NCBI GenBank assembly: GCA_003170875.1
Contig: PMYJ01000058.1
Coordinates: forward strand, 1,942 to 16,157
Origin: Candidatus Dormiibacterota bacterium
GTDB lineage: Bacteria > Chloroflexota > Dormibacteria > Aeolococcales > Aeolococcaceae
Direction: 5' to 3'
Length of the DNA: 14,216 nt
A program made the translations under genes and the position numbers. Positions 1 to 5,966 of this stretch are shown one piece after another. The stretch's first letter is position 1. The number at the start of each line of letters is the position of its first letter. The notes under the pieces are model-generated. The model was not told where the DNA came from, searched no databases, and was given only the letters and a program-made list of their open reading frames with translations.

Positions 1-233
1 ACGTAGGTCAGTCCGCCCGCGACGTGGAGGGCGATCGCCGCCGCCGACTCACCGGCGGGATGGTGCAGGTCGGCAGTGAGCGCGAGGACGGCAATGGCGA
101 CCCCGACCAGGGATGCCGCAAGCGGCAGCACCGCGGGGCGGTGGCCACCGGGTGTGGCGCGGGGAAGGGACGCCGCCTCGACCACGGCGGGATTGTCACA
201 CGGGCGGGTGCCGGTCGATCCGGCCACGCGCAT
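1..233 (-). CDS. Partial membrane protein, 5' end only (function unknown)
   Basis: The reading frame is open from an ATG at 233 down to the left edge, giving 77 complete residues. Third codon positions are almost all G or C, which supports real coding despite the short length. The product begins with about 33 polar, Pro/Gly-rich residues. A strongly hydrophobic segment follows (about residues 34-53, around SLVGVAIAVLAL), and a second begins near residue 64 and is cut off at GGLTY. A short cytoplasmic tail followed by several closely spaced TM helices would fit the input domain of a sensor kinase or a small multi-TM protein, but no family motif is visible. A GTG at 185 is an equally possible start; no Shine-Dalgarno is seen before either. 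It is divergent from the gene at 308. Confidence 0.5.
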   Translation of the reverse strand, partial: MRVAGSTGTRPCDNPAVVEAASLPRATPGGHRPAVLPLAASLVGVAIAVLALTADLHHPAGESAAAIALHVAGGLTY

Positions 234-307
234 GCCCGATGGCAACCGCCGCGTCGCGGGGCGCTGACGGCGCGTCGGCCCGCGGCGACTCATGGCACAC
301 TCGGCCG

Positions 308-1258
308 GTGCTCCTCCCGATCACGACCGAGGTCCTCGTGGAAGAGGCGGAGCGGCTCGGTGACGGCGGCCGCTACTCCTCCCGCCAGCTCTACTACGCC
401 GCCTGCCGGGCGGTCGAGCGGCCTGCGGTGTCGGTCACTCGAGGGTTCATCGGCCTCGGAGCGCTGCTGATCGTGCTCGGCGGCGCCATGCTCTGGGTGA
501 AGACCATCCCTCTCTCCGCCGTCCTCGCCGTCATCGGGGTGGCAATGCTGCTCGCCGCTCCCCTCAACGCCCGCGTCGAGCACAACCGGGAGCTCCGGAG
601 GGCGATCGGTAGCCGGGTCCTCGCGACCAGCTACCCGAACTTCCTCGCCGGACCCCTGGCGGAGGCGCTCCGGGTACGGCCCGAGGCGTTCACCGCCCTG
701 GTGTCACCGGACCCATCGCCCGGAGACGCGACCGACTCCACAGCCGCTGCGCGCGGCGACGCTCCACCGGCCTTCGACGACCTCGCGGGCCAGCCCGCCT
801 CCGGGCCGCTCGTCGTCTGCGACCGTCGTGAGACCGCGGATCTGCTCACCGCCAACGCCGGCCGGCTCCGCGATGGCACCGAGGTCGCCGCCCTGGCCGC
901 GCTGATGACCGACGACGGCGGCGAGCTGGGACCCGCGGTGCGTCACCGACGGCTGGTGGCCGTCCACGACGCGGACCCCGCCGGCTGCGGGCTGCCGGCC
1001 GCCCTCCGCCGGGCCGGTGCCTCCGACATCGCCGACGCCGGTCTCCGCCCCCCCGCCTCCGACGCCGGGCTCCAGGTCATTGAGGGTGCCCCGGCGCGGA
1101 TGCCCGCCGGCATCGAGGCCGATCTCACCCACGTGGAGGTCGCCTGGCTGCGGAGCGGCCGGCGCCTGGAGCTGGCGACGCTGACGCCGCGCGAGGTGGT
1201 GGAGCTGGTGCTCACCGCCCACCCCCCTGTCCTCACCGAGCTCCCGCCGAGCCCGTGA
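308..1258 (+). CDS. Two-TM hypothetical protein with Spo11/Topo VI A- and Toprim-like motifs
   Basis: A 316-residue protein of unrecognised family. I start it at GTG 308 because the residues upstream in frame are low-complexity and would run to within 5 nt of the divergent gene; ATG 239 is the alternative (339 residues). No Shine-Dalgarno is visible. Residues 22-38 contain SSRQLYYAACR, which looks like the tyrosine box of Topo VI A/Spo11 5Y-CAP domains. Residues 46-63 and 67-86 form a hydrophobic hairpin (two TM helices). After a disordered Asp/Ala/Pro stretch (about 133-165), residues 167-236 have a Toprim-like layout: a hydrophobic strand with LVVCDRRE (E175), then LVAVHDADPAG with D221 and D223. 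The motif resemblance is my inference; no catalytic role is shown. It converges on the gene ending at 1282. Confidence 0.7.
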   Translation: MLLPITTEVLVEEAERLGDGGRYSSRQLYYAACRAVERPAVSVTRGFIGLGALLIVLGGAMLWVKTIPLSAVLAVIGVAMLLAAPLNARVEHNRELRRAIGSRVLATSYPNFLAGPLAEALRVRPEAFTALVSPDPSPGDATDSTAAARGDAPPAFDDLAGQPASGPLVVCDRRETADLLTANAGRLRDGTEVAALAALMTDDGGELGPAVRHRRLVAVHDADPAGCGLPAALRRAGASDIADAGLRPPASDAGLQVIEGAPARMPAGIEADLTHVEVAWLRSGRRLELATLTPREVVELVLTAHPPVLTELPPSP

Positions 1259-1279
1259 CCGGCTCATCTCCGGAGCCGG
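1259..1279. terminator. Hairpin between convergent genes, possible bidirectional terminator
   Basis: CCGGCTC (1259-1265) and GAGCCGG (1273-1279) form a perfect 7-bp stem with a 7-nt loop. It lies directly after the stop of the rightward gene and 3 nt from the stop of the leftward gene. There is no U tract on either side, so an intrinsic terminator of the classical type is not shown; the position suggests a role for both transcripts. Confidence 0.45.
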
Positions 1280-1281
1280 GG

Positions 1282-1953
1282 TCAGGGCCGAAGGGCCAGC
1301 GCCCTCTGGATGTGGCCAAACAGGAAGCCGTAGAATTGGGTCCGGTCACTGGCGTCGAGGGCGGGCGTGACCGCCTGATGGGACCGGCGGCGGGTGATCC
1401 ACGGAGGCACGGCAACGGCGATCACCTTGTCGTCGACGGCGAGCAGGACCAGGGCGTCATCGCTCTCGTCGACGCAGACCAGGACCTTGGACTTGAGTCC
1501 GCTGCGGTCTCCGATGCGCCAGCCGCGCTCCCAACGCCGGCTGCCGTCGGACTGGCGGACCACGTTGACCGTCCGGTCCTCGAAGATGACCTCCCCCGTC
1601 TTGAGCGCCGAGGCGACGGCTCCGTGAAGCGCGGAGTGCCCTTCGATGCAGATCCAATTCACGAGCGACGCGCCCCGATGGTCGACGGCGGGCAGCGCCC
1701 GGGGGTCCTTCGCCTTGCCGCCCAGGGCGGCCACCGTGCTGGCGTGGCGGCGGCAGTAGCCTTCCGCTCCAATCTTGTGAAGGTGCCGGTGGCACCACGC
1801 GGTCTCGCAGGAGCGGCCGCGCCCGTCGACGTAAGCGCACCTGGCCGAGGCGGGAGCGGTGCAGCCTCTCTCCCGGCAGCCGGCCGTGACCGTCGCTCTT
1901 TCCGGGACACGTGCTTCCATGAGGGACACCATTGTCAGGTTCGAGACCGCCAT
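1282..1953 (-). CDS. Cys/His-rich hypothetical protein (probable zinc-binding N-terminus)
   Basis: A 223-residue protein with no family I recognise. Start ATG 1953 is chosen because GAGG lies 8 nt upstream (1962-1965, complement); GTG 1977 would add eight residues. Residues 26-70 are dense in cysteine and histidine: C26, C31, C39, C49, C54, H55, H57, H59, C67 and H70, ending in WCHRHLHK and YCRRH. This would suit one or two zinc sites. The C-terminal half (about 90-223) is an ordinary mixed alpha/beta sequence with strands such as KVLVCVDESDDALVLLAVDDKVIAVAV and a hydrophobic end (FYGFLFGHIQRALAL). No TM segment or signal peptide is seen. It is divergent from bioB and convergent with the two-TM gene. 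Role unknown; binding of nucleic acid or protein through the zinc module is only a guess. Confidence 0.75.
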   Translation of the reverse strand: MAVSNLTMVSLMEARVPERATVTAGCRERGCTAPASARCAYVDGRGRSCETAWCHRHLHKIGAEGYCRRHASTVAALGGKAKDPRALPAVDHRGASLVNWICIEGHSALHGAVASALKTGEVIFEDRTVNVVRQSDGSRRWERGWRIGDRSGLKSKVLVCVDESDDALVLLAVDDKVIAVAVPPWITRRRSHQAVTPALDASDRTQFYGFLFGHIQRALALRP

Positions 1954-2078
1954 CCACTCATCCTCGAGCCACCTCACGCCCCGATCCCGAGGCTCCTCTC
2001 GTTGTGACAGCTTAGGACCGTTTGACCTGAGCCCCCCCGCGCTTCTCAGTTTTGTGACGCTTCCCGCATAAGCTCCCG

Positions 2079-2091
2079 TATCCTCCCGGCC
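2079..2091 (+). promoter_or_regulatory. Probable -10 box and leaderless start of bioB
   Basis: TATCCT at 2079-2084 is followed by only 7 nt before the bioB ATG at 2092, and no Shine-Dalgarno lies in between. This spacing puts the transcription start at or within a base or two of the ATG, so a leaderless mRNA is expected. The best -35 match, TTGTGA at 2052-2057, is 21 nt away, which is longer than usual. Confidence 0.45.
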
Positions 2092-3150
2092 ATGCCTACG
2101 CTACCCGCCCCCGTCGAAGCCGCCGCCGACCTCCTGATCGAGCAGGGACGCGACATCGACCGCGAGCTGGCCGAGCAGCTCGTCCTGACCCGTGACGACG
2201 AGCTGCCCCAGCTGATCGGGCTCGCCCACCAGGTCCGCCTCCGCTGGATGGGCCCGGCGGTGGAGGTCGAGTCGATCATCTCGGCCAAGACCGGCGGGTG
2301 TCCCGAGGACTGCACCTTCTGCTCTCAGTCGGCGCGCTACACCACCGACGTCATCCGCCAGCCGATGCTCGCGACCGCCCAGCTGGTCGATCTCGCCCGG
2401 CACACCCGGGCTCTCGGGAGCACCGAGTTCTGCATCGTCGTCGCCGTCCGCGGGCCCAACCCCCGCCTGCTCGAGCAGGTCTGCGAGGCGGCGCGTGCCA
2501 TCCGCGCCGAGGTGGACATCGAGGTCGACGCCTCCCTCGGGCTGCTCTCCGACGGCCAGGCCGAGCAGCTCGCCGCCGCCGGCATACACCGCTACAACCA
2601 CAACCTCGAGGCGGGGCCCCGCTTCTTCCCGAGGATCTGCTCCACCCACACCTTCGCCGACCGGCTGGCGACCTGCCACCGGGTGATCGCCGCCGGCATG
2701 GAGCTGTGCAGCGGCGGCATCTTCGGGATGGGGGAGACGTGGAGTGACCGGCTCGACCTGGCCTTCGCCCTCCGGGATCTCGGCACCCGGGAGATCCCCT
2801 GCAACTTCCTCGATCCGCGGGCCGGGACACCGCTCGGCGGCGAGACACCCCTCCGCCCCCTCGACGCCCTCCGCTGCACCGCGATGATGAGGCTGGTCAA
2901 CCCCCGCGCCGTGGTGCGCTACGCCGGCGGGCGCGAACTGGTCCTCCGCGACCTCCAGGCCTACGGCATGCTGGCCGGGGCCAATGGGCTCATCGTCGGC
3001 AACTACCTCACCACTCTGGGCAGGAGCGCGGAGCTGGACCTCGCCATGCTCGCCGACCTGGGGATGCCGGTGGCCCCGGGGCCCCTGACCGGCACTCGGG
3101 GGCAGCCCACCACCGCGCCGGCGGCCCCTCCTCCGTCGCCGCATCCATAG
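2092..3150 (+). CDS. bioB: Biotin synthase (radical SAM), with an unusual Fe-S ligand set
   Basis: A 352-residue biotin synthase, the last enzyme of biotin synthesis, inserting sulfur into dethiobiotin. The radical-SAM cluster motif is C70-x3-C74-x2-C77 in GGCPEDCTFCSQS. Family marks follow: TEFCIVVAVRGP (C114), RYNHNLE (167-173), ELCSGGIFGMGE (C206) and VVRYAGGRE (R276, equivalent to the E. coli cluster-ligand Arg260). The sequence resembles mycobacterial BioB throughout. The odd point is VDASLGLL (145-152): the strand that in E. coli carries C128, a [2Fe-2S] ligand, has Asp146-Ala147 and no Cys. The last 22 residues are a Pro/Thr-rich tail beyond the usual end. ATG 2092 is preceded closely by a -10 box, suggesting leaderless translation. 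No other bio genes are in the window. The family call is very secure; the sulfur-donor cluster chemistry is open. Confidence 0.96.
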   Translation: MPTLPAPVEAAADLLIEQGRDIDRELAEQLVLTRDDELPQLIGLAHQVRLRWMGPAVEVESIISAKTGGCPEDCTFCSQSARYTTDVIRQPMLATAQLVDLARHTRALGSTEFCIVVAVRGPNPRLLEQVCEAARAIRAEVDIEVDASLGLLSDGQAEQLAAAGIHRYNHNLEAGPRFFPRICSTHTFADRLATCHRVIAAGMELCSGGIFGMGETWSDRLDLAFALRDLGTREIPCNFLDPRAGTPLGGETPLRPLDALRCTAMMRLVNPRAVVRYAGGRELVLRDLQAYGMLAGANGLIVGNYLTTLGRSAELDLAMLADLGMPVAPGPLTGTRGQPTTAPAAPPPSPHP

Positions 3151-3209
3151 AGGTTTGCGACCGGGTTCTGCCCCGTTCGTTACTGCGCCGACGTAGCCTG
3201 TGCCTGCCG

Positions 3210-4283
3210 ATGGAACTGGCGGCGGAGAGGGGGGCTGGCGCACCGACGCCCCCGTCGGGCCAATCGCGGCCCGAACTGGTTGCTGCCGTCGCGCCCTCGG
3301 CGCCGCCACCCAGCGGGATGATCCGGGGCTCGAGATGGGTGATCCCCATCGTCGCCCTCGCGGTCAGCCTGATCGCGGCGCCCCTGGTGGCGGCGGCCGC
3401 CGTCGCCCTCCACGCCACCAGCTGGGCGGAGCTCGTGGCGCTCGGACTGGGGTGCGCGGTCCTCGCCGTCAGCCTGGTGCTGGTGCCGCTCCAGATGCGC
3501 CTCGCCCGCCTGGCCGGCCAGCAGGCCGCCCATTGGTGGCGCGAGGCGGAGCGCTCAACCGAGCGGGAGGCCGAGCTCTCTGCGGAGCGCGAAGAGCTTC
3601 TTCACGACGCCCTGGTCGCCTCCGACCGCGAGCGGCGCCAGCTCGCCGGTGATCTTCACGACGGGGTCATCCAGCTGGTCAGCGCGGTCACCCTCCGGAC
3701 CGCGACCCTCTCCCGGGGCCTGCGCCGCGAGGGAGGCCAGACGCCGGAGCGGATCACTGCGGCGGTGGAGGGGCTGGACCGGATCACCGTCGATCTCCAG
3801 GCCGTGACCGCGGATCTCAGGGGTCTGATGGGGGCACTGGCCGGAGATGAGATCGAGAGCGGCGGGCTGACCGGCGCTCTGAGCAAGCTGCTGGTCCCGC
3901 TGGCGGAGATCGGCGTCCAGGTGGACATCTCCGTCGGTGAGCTGGACTGCGACGCGCGGGTGCGAACCCTGATCCACCGGGTCGTCCAGGAGCTGGTGCG
4001 CAACGTCGCCAAGCACGCGGCGGCCCACCGGGTCGAGCTCACCGTCACCCAGGATCGCGACGAGGTGCGGCTGGCCCTGACCGACGATGGGCAGGGCTTC
4101 GACCTCGGGGCCCTCGGCGAGCGCCAGCGACGCGGTCACATGGGGTTGCTGCTCGTCGAGCAGAGGGTGCAGGACGCGGGCGGGGTGCTCCAGGTCACCT
4201 CCACGCTCGGACGAGGCACCAAGATCGTGATGAGGCTGCCGGTCAGGGCTCCGGAGGTATCCAGCAGCCCACCGGCGTACTGA
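3210..4283 (+). CDS. Membrane-bound sensor histidine kinase, NarL/DegS type (HisKA_3)
   Basis: A 357-residue sensor kinase. After a Pro/Ala-rich N-terminus, two TM helices (about 43-67 and 73-95) form a hairpin with hardly any periplasmic loop, so sensing is probably within the membrane or cytoplasm. A charged, Glu/Arg-rich coiled coil (about 105-145) leads to the H-box RRQLAGDLHDGVIQ with phospho-acceptor H150. The ATPase domain has the N-box QELVRNVAKHA (E261, N265), the G1 box DDGQGFD (292-298) and G2 RGHMGLLLVEQRV, ending GRGTKIVMRLP. DLHDG with a short catalytic domain is typical of kinases that pair with LuxR-type regulators, and such a regulator converges on it from the right. I use ATG 3210; ATG 3318 (M37) would still keep both TM helices. 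No Shine-Dalgarno; a weak -10-like TAGCCT lies at 3194-3199. Confidence 0.92.
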   Translation: MELAAERGAGAPTPPSGQSRPELVAAVAPSAPPPSGMIRGSRWVIPIVALAVSLIAAPLVAAAAVALHATSWAELVALGLGCAVLAVSLVLVPLQMRLARLAGQQAAHWWREAERSTEREAELSAEREELLHDALVASDRERRQLAGDLHDGVIQLVSAVTLRTATLSRGLRREGGQTPERITAAVEGLDRITVDLQAVTADLRGLMGALAGDEIESGGLTGALSKLLVPLAEIGVQVDISVGELDCDARVRTLIHRVVQELVRNVAKHAAAHRVELTVTQDRDEVRLALTDDGQGFDLGALGERQRRGHMGLLLVEQRVQDAGGVLQVTSTLGRGTKIVMRLPVRAPEVSSSPPAY

Positions 4284-4303
4284 CTCCGGCTCGACCACTC
4301 CAG

Positions 4304-4418
4304 GGGATCAGTGTTCAACGCTCGATGGCGGGATCAGTGTCCTCGGCGCGGCAGCGGCATCAGGGGTCGCTGCGCGGCGGTGGGGTCACTGCTGGCCGCG
4401 CCGCCCGCCGGGATCAGT
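4304..4418 (+). repeat. Three short GGGATCAGT direct repeats
   Basis: GGGATCAGTGT occurs at 4304-4314 and again at 4330-4340. A third, shorter copy (GGGATCAGT) at 4410-4418 runs into a perfect palindrome, TCAGTAC-GCA-GTACTGA (4414-4430). Between the second and third copies a small hairpin is possible: GCAGCG (4351-4356) with CGCTGC. The stretch after the kinase stop shows no codon pattern and seems non-coding. Confidence 0.55.
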
Positions 4419-4422
4419 ACGC

Positions 4423-4493
4423 AGTACTGAGGGGTCCTACGCTCGGAGCAAAAGCCTCCGGCTCTCGCTCCTCACTCCGTCGCCCTCAGTATT
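4423..4493. repeat. Structured repeat copy 1: 49-bp core in 11-bp complementary arms
   Basis: Arms AGTACTGAGGG (4423-4433) and CCCTCAGTATT (4483-4493) pair over 11 bp with one G-T/U pair. They enclose a 49-bp core (4434-4482). Inside the core a second stem forms: GGAGC (4445-4449) with GCTCC (4467-4471), and within it AGCC-TCC-GGCT (4453-4463). The core matches copy 2 at about 42 of 49 positions, with no length difference. The element sits between a convergent kinase and response regulator, so ending transcription from both sides is one reasonable role. Confidence 0.75.
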
Positions 4494-4502
4494 CGCTGCG
4501 CG

Positions 4503-4569
4503 TACTAGCCGGTCCTCCGCTCGGAGAGAAAGCCTGGGGCTCTCTCTCCTCGCTCCGTCGCGGCTAGTA
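4503..4569. repeat. Structured repeat copy 2, overlapping the stop codon of the response regulator
   Basis: Arms TACTAGCCG (4503-4511) and CGGCTAGTA (4561-4569) pair perfectly over 9 bp but share little sequence with the arms of copy 1. The 49-bp core (4512-4560) keeps the start GTCCT-CGCTCGGAG and the end CTCCGTCG of copy 1. The inner stem is kept by paired change: GGAGA/TCTCC here against GGAGC/GCTCC in copy 1, with AGCC-TGG-GGCT at the tip. The right arm supplies the last Tyr codon and the TAG stop of the leftward response regulator. Confidence 0.75.
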
Positions 4570-5229
4570 ATCGTTGCCCGGGGCGGTGATCAGGCCCTCG
4601 CGGATGGCGATCGACACCGCCTCCAGCTTGGAGTGGGCCCCGAGCTTGCTGATGATGCTCTGGATGTGGTTGCGCAGCGTGTGAATGCTGATGAAGAGGC
4701 GCTTGCTGATCTCTTCGTTGCTCATCCCATCGGCGAGGAAGAGCAGCACCGCGGTCTCGCGGGGGGTGAGCGGCTCGGTCAGGCTTGAGCCGTTGGGATC
4801 GCCGCTCATCAGCCGGTTGAGCATGGCCGGCGAGACGGGGGTGGCCCCTTCGGCAGCGGCCCGGACCGCGGCGGAGAGCGCGTCGATGCTGTCGCCCTTG
4901 GTCACGAAGCCCGCGCAGCCGGCGGCCAGGGCCTCGTTGAGGACGCTCGGGTCCATCGCCGCGGTGACCAGGACGACCTTGGCCCCGGGTCGGAGGGCGC
5001 GCAGCTCGGCGGCCGCGTGGGTGCCCTGGCCGTCGGGGAGGCGCTGGTCGAGCAGGATCACGTCCACCTCGACCTTCTGCACCTCGCGCCGCGCGTCGGC
5101 CAGGTTGTCGACGGTCCCCACGACTTCCATGTCCGGCTCTTCAGTGAGGGCCGCGGCGACCGCCTGCGTGAACATGCGGTGGTCATCGATGATGAACACC
5201 CGAATCGTTCGGGACAGCGCACCCGGCAA
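4564..5229 (-). CDS. NarL/FixJ-family response regulator (receiver + LuxR HTH)
   Basis: A 221-residue DNA-binding response regulator. The receiver domain (about 8-125) has acidic residues D15 and D16 (FIIDDHRMF), phospho-acceptor D61 (VILLDQRLPDG), T89 and K111 (FVTKG). A LuxR-type helix-turn-helix occupies about 158-216: LTPRETAVLLFLADGMSNEEI, then SIHTLRNHIQSIISKLGAHSK. The start is TTG 5229, decided by a strong AAGGAGA (5236-5242, complement) 6 nt upstream; the longer frame from GTG 5262 would place this Shine-Dalgarno inside the gene. A promoter was not identified in the 320 bp upstream. It converges on the histidine kinase at 3210-4283, the most likely partner, though convergent rather than operonic pairing leaves room for other kinases. 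The stop codon lies inside a structured repeat. Confidence 0.93.
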   Translation of the reverse strand: MPGALSRTIRVFIIDDHRMFTQAVAAALTEEPDMEVVGTVDNLADARREVQKVEVDVILLDQRLPDGQGTHAAAELRALRPGAKVVLVTAAMDPSVLNEALAAGCAGFVTKGDSIDALSAAVRAAAEGATPVSPAMLNRLMSGDPNGSSLTEPLTPRETAVLLFLADGMSNEEISKRLFISIHTLRNHIQSIISKLGAHSKLEAVSIAIREGLITAPGNDY

Positions 5230-5235
5230 CGGAGA

Positions 5236-5242
5236 TCTCCTT
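5236..5242 (-). promoter_or_regulatory. Shine-Dalgarno deciding a TTG start
   Basis: AAGGAGA on the minus strand lies 6 nt before TTG 5229. It is the only good ribosome-binding site in the region and sets the start of the LuxR-type response regulator at a rare initiator codon. It is part of a 10-bp palindrome, GGAGATCTCC (5231-5240). Confidence 0.6.
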
Positions 5243-5540
5243 CGAAGGGTCGCGGCTCCCACGTCTCTCGCCCGCCATTGTTCGAGGATCGCCGGAGGCG
5301 GCGGGTGCTTTTCGTCGGACTGTCACGATCGCGTGTCCGGGTAGGTGGCCCGTTGCATCTCCGTGACCCGCGATCGGTGCTTTCGAAGGGGTCGTTGAGA
5401 TTGATCGTCGGGTCGAGGGCACTGACCGCTCCGCTGCCGCTCTGCCCGCTAGTGCAGGCATACCAGGGAAATTCCGGTCGTCCGCTTCTGGGCAGGCCGC
5501 CCCGGCGGGGCCACGATGGTGGCGTACCTTCCCACCACCC
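5243..5540. other. Intergenic region between divergent signalling genes
   Basis: About 300 bp between the leftward response regulator and the rightward DUF5658-like gene, without a convincing coding frame. TTCGAAGGGTCG (5241-5252) recurs as TTCGAAGGGGTCG at 5382-5394. A weak stem CGGAC/GTCCG spans 5316-5339. A possible -10 box, TACCTT (5525-5530), precedes the rightward operon, with no good -35. Promoters for both directions must lie here, but I cannot place them with confidence. Confidence 0.5.
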
Positions 5541-5552
5541 GAGGATCGGAAC

Positions 5553-5966
5553 GTGATCACCAGCGTCAGTCTCCCGACCCAGAGAGCCGGTTTCATGGCC
5601 CGGCTGTGGACGAGCTCCTTCGGTGATCTCGCCGCCTACGTGGATGGCCTGATCGGGGACTTCCGCGCCCTCACCTCGGACCTGGTGGCCGCCTGGCTGG
5701 TGGTCGCCGTGCTGGTGTCACAGCTCGCTGACGCGGCCTCGACGATGCTTGCGCTCGCCAATAATTGGCCGGAGGGCAACCCGCTCAGCGCCGCCGTGAT
5801 CAACCGGTGGGGAGTGCCCGGACTGCTCATCGAGAAGGTCGTGATCGCCACTGTTGTCGCCGTCAACATGGCCAGGCTGCGTGGCCGCACCGGCCGGGCC
5901 CTCGGGTTTCTCGCCGTCCTGATCGGCTTCGGGGCGGTGGTCTGGAACCTCCATGTCATCGGGTAG
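5553..5966 (+). CDS. Small DUF5658-like membrane protein
   Basis: A 137-residue integral membrane protein. GTG 5553 is preceded by GAGGA (5541-5545) at 7-nt spacing; ATG 5595 (M15) is a less supported alternative. Three TM helices are visible (about 44-68, 88-107 and 116-135). Between the first two is the pattern D60-A-A-S-T-x5-A ... E74-G-N-P ... W86-G ... K95, which fits the DUF5658 family (conserved D..sT and E.NPl). The function of that family is unknown. It overlaps the following kinase gene by 14 nt and is thus first in a three-gene operon. As the kinase itself has no TM helices, this protein could be its membrane partner or sensor; that is inference from context only. Confidence 0.8.
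   Translation: MITSVSLPTQRAGFMARLWTSSFGDLAAYVDGLIGDFRALTSDLVAAWLVVAVLVSQLADAASTMLALANNWPEGNPLSAAVINRWGVPGLLIEKVVIATVVAVNMARLRGRTGRALGFLAVLIGFGAVVWNLHVIG

Noticed and set aside
2101..3309. 402-codon open frame on the minus strand
   Set aside because: It lies opposite bioB and gives a Gly/Glu/Arg-rich product without motifs: a shadow frame.
4325..4567. 80-codon open frame with a repeated Gly-Pro-x-Leu-Gly ... Ser-Ser-Leu-Arg-Arg peptide
   Set aside because: The peptide repeat follows from the DNA repeat (78-bp period, a multiple of three). Base pairing, not codon pattern, explains the conservation.
5241..5394. TTCGAAGGG(G)TCG repeated twice upstream of the LuxR-type regulator
   Set aside because: Only two short copies, and one lies next to the ribosome-binding site; chance in GC-rich DNA is a sufficient explanation.
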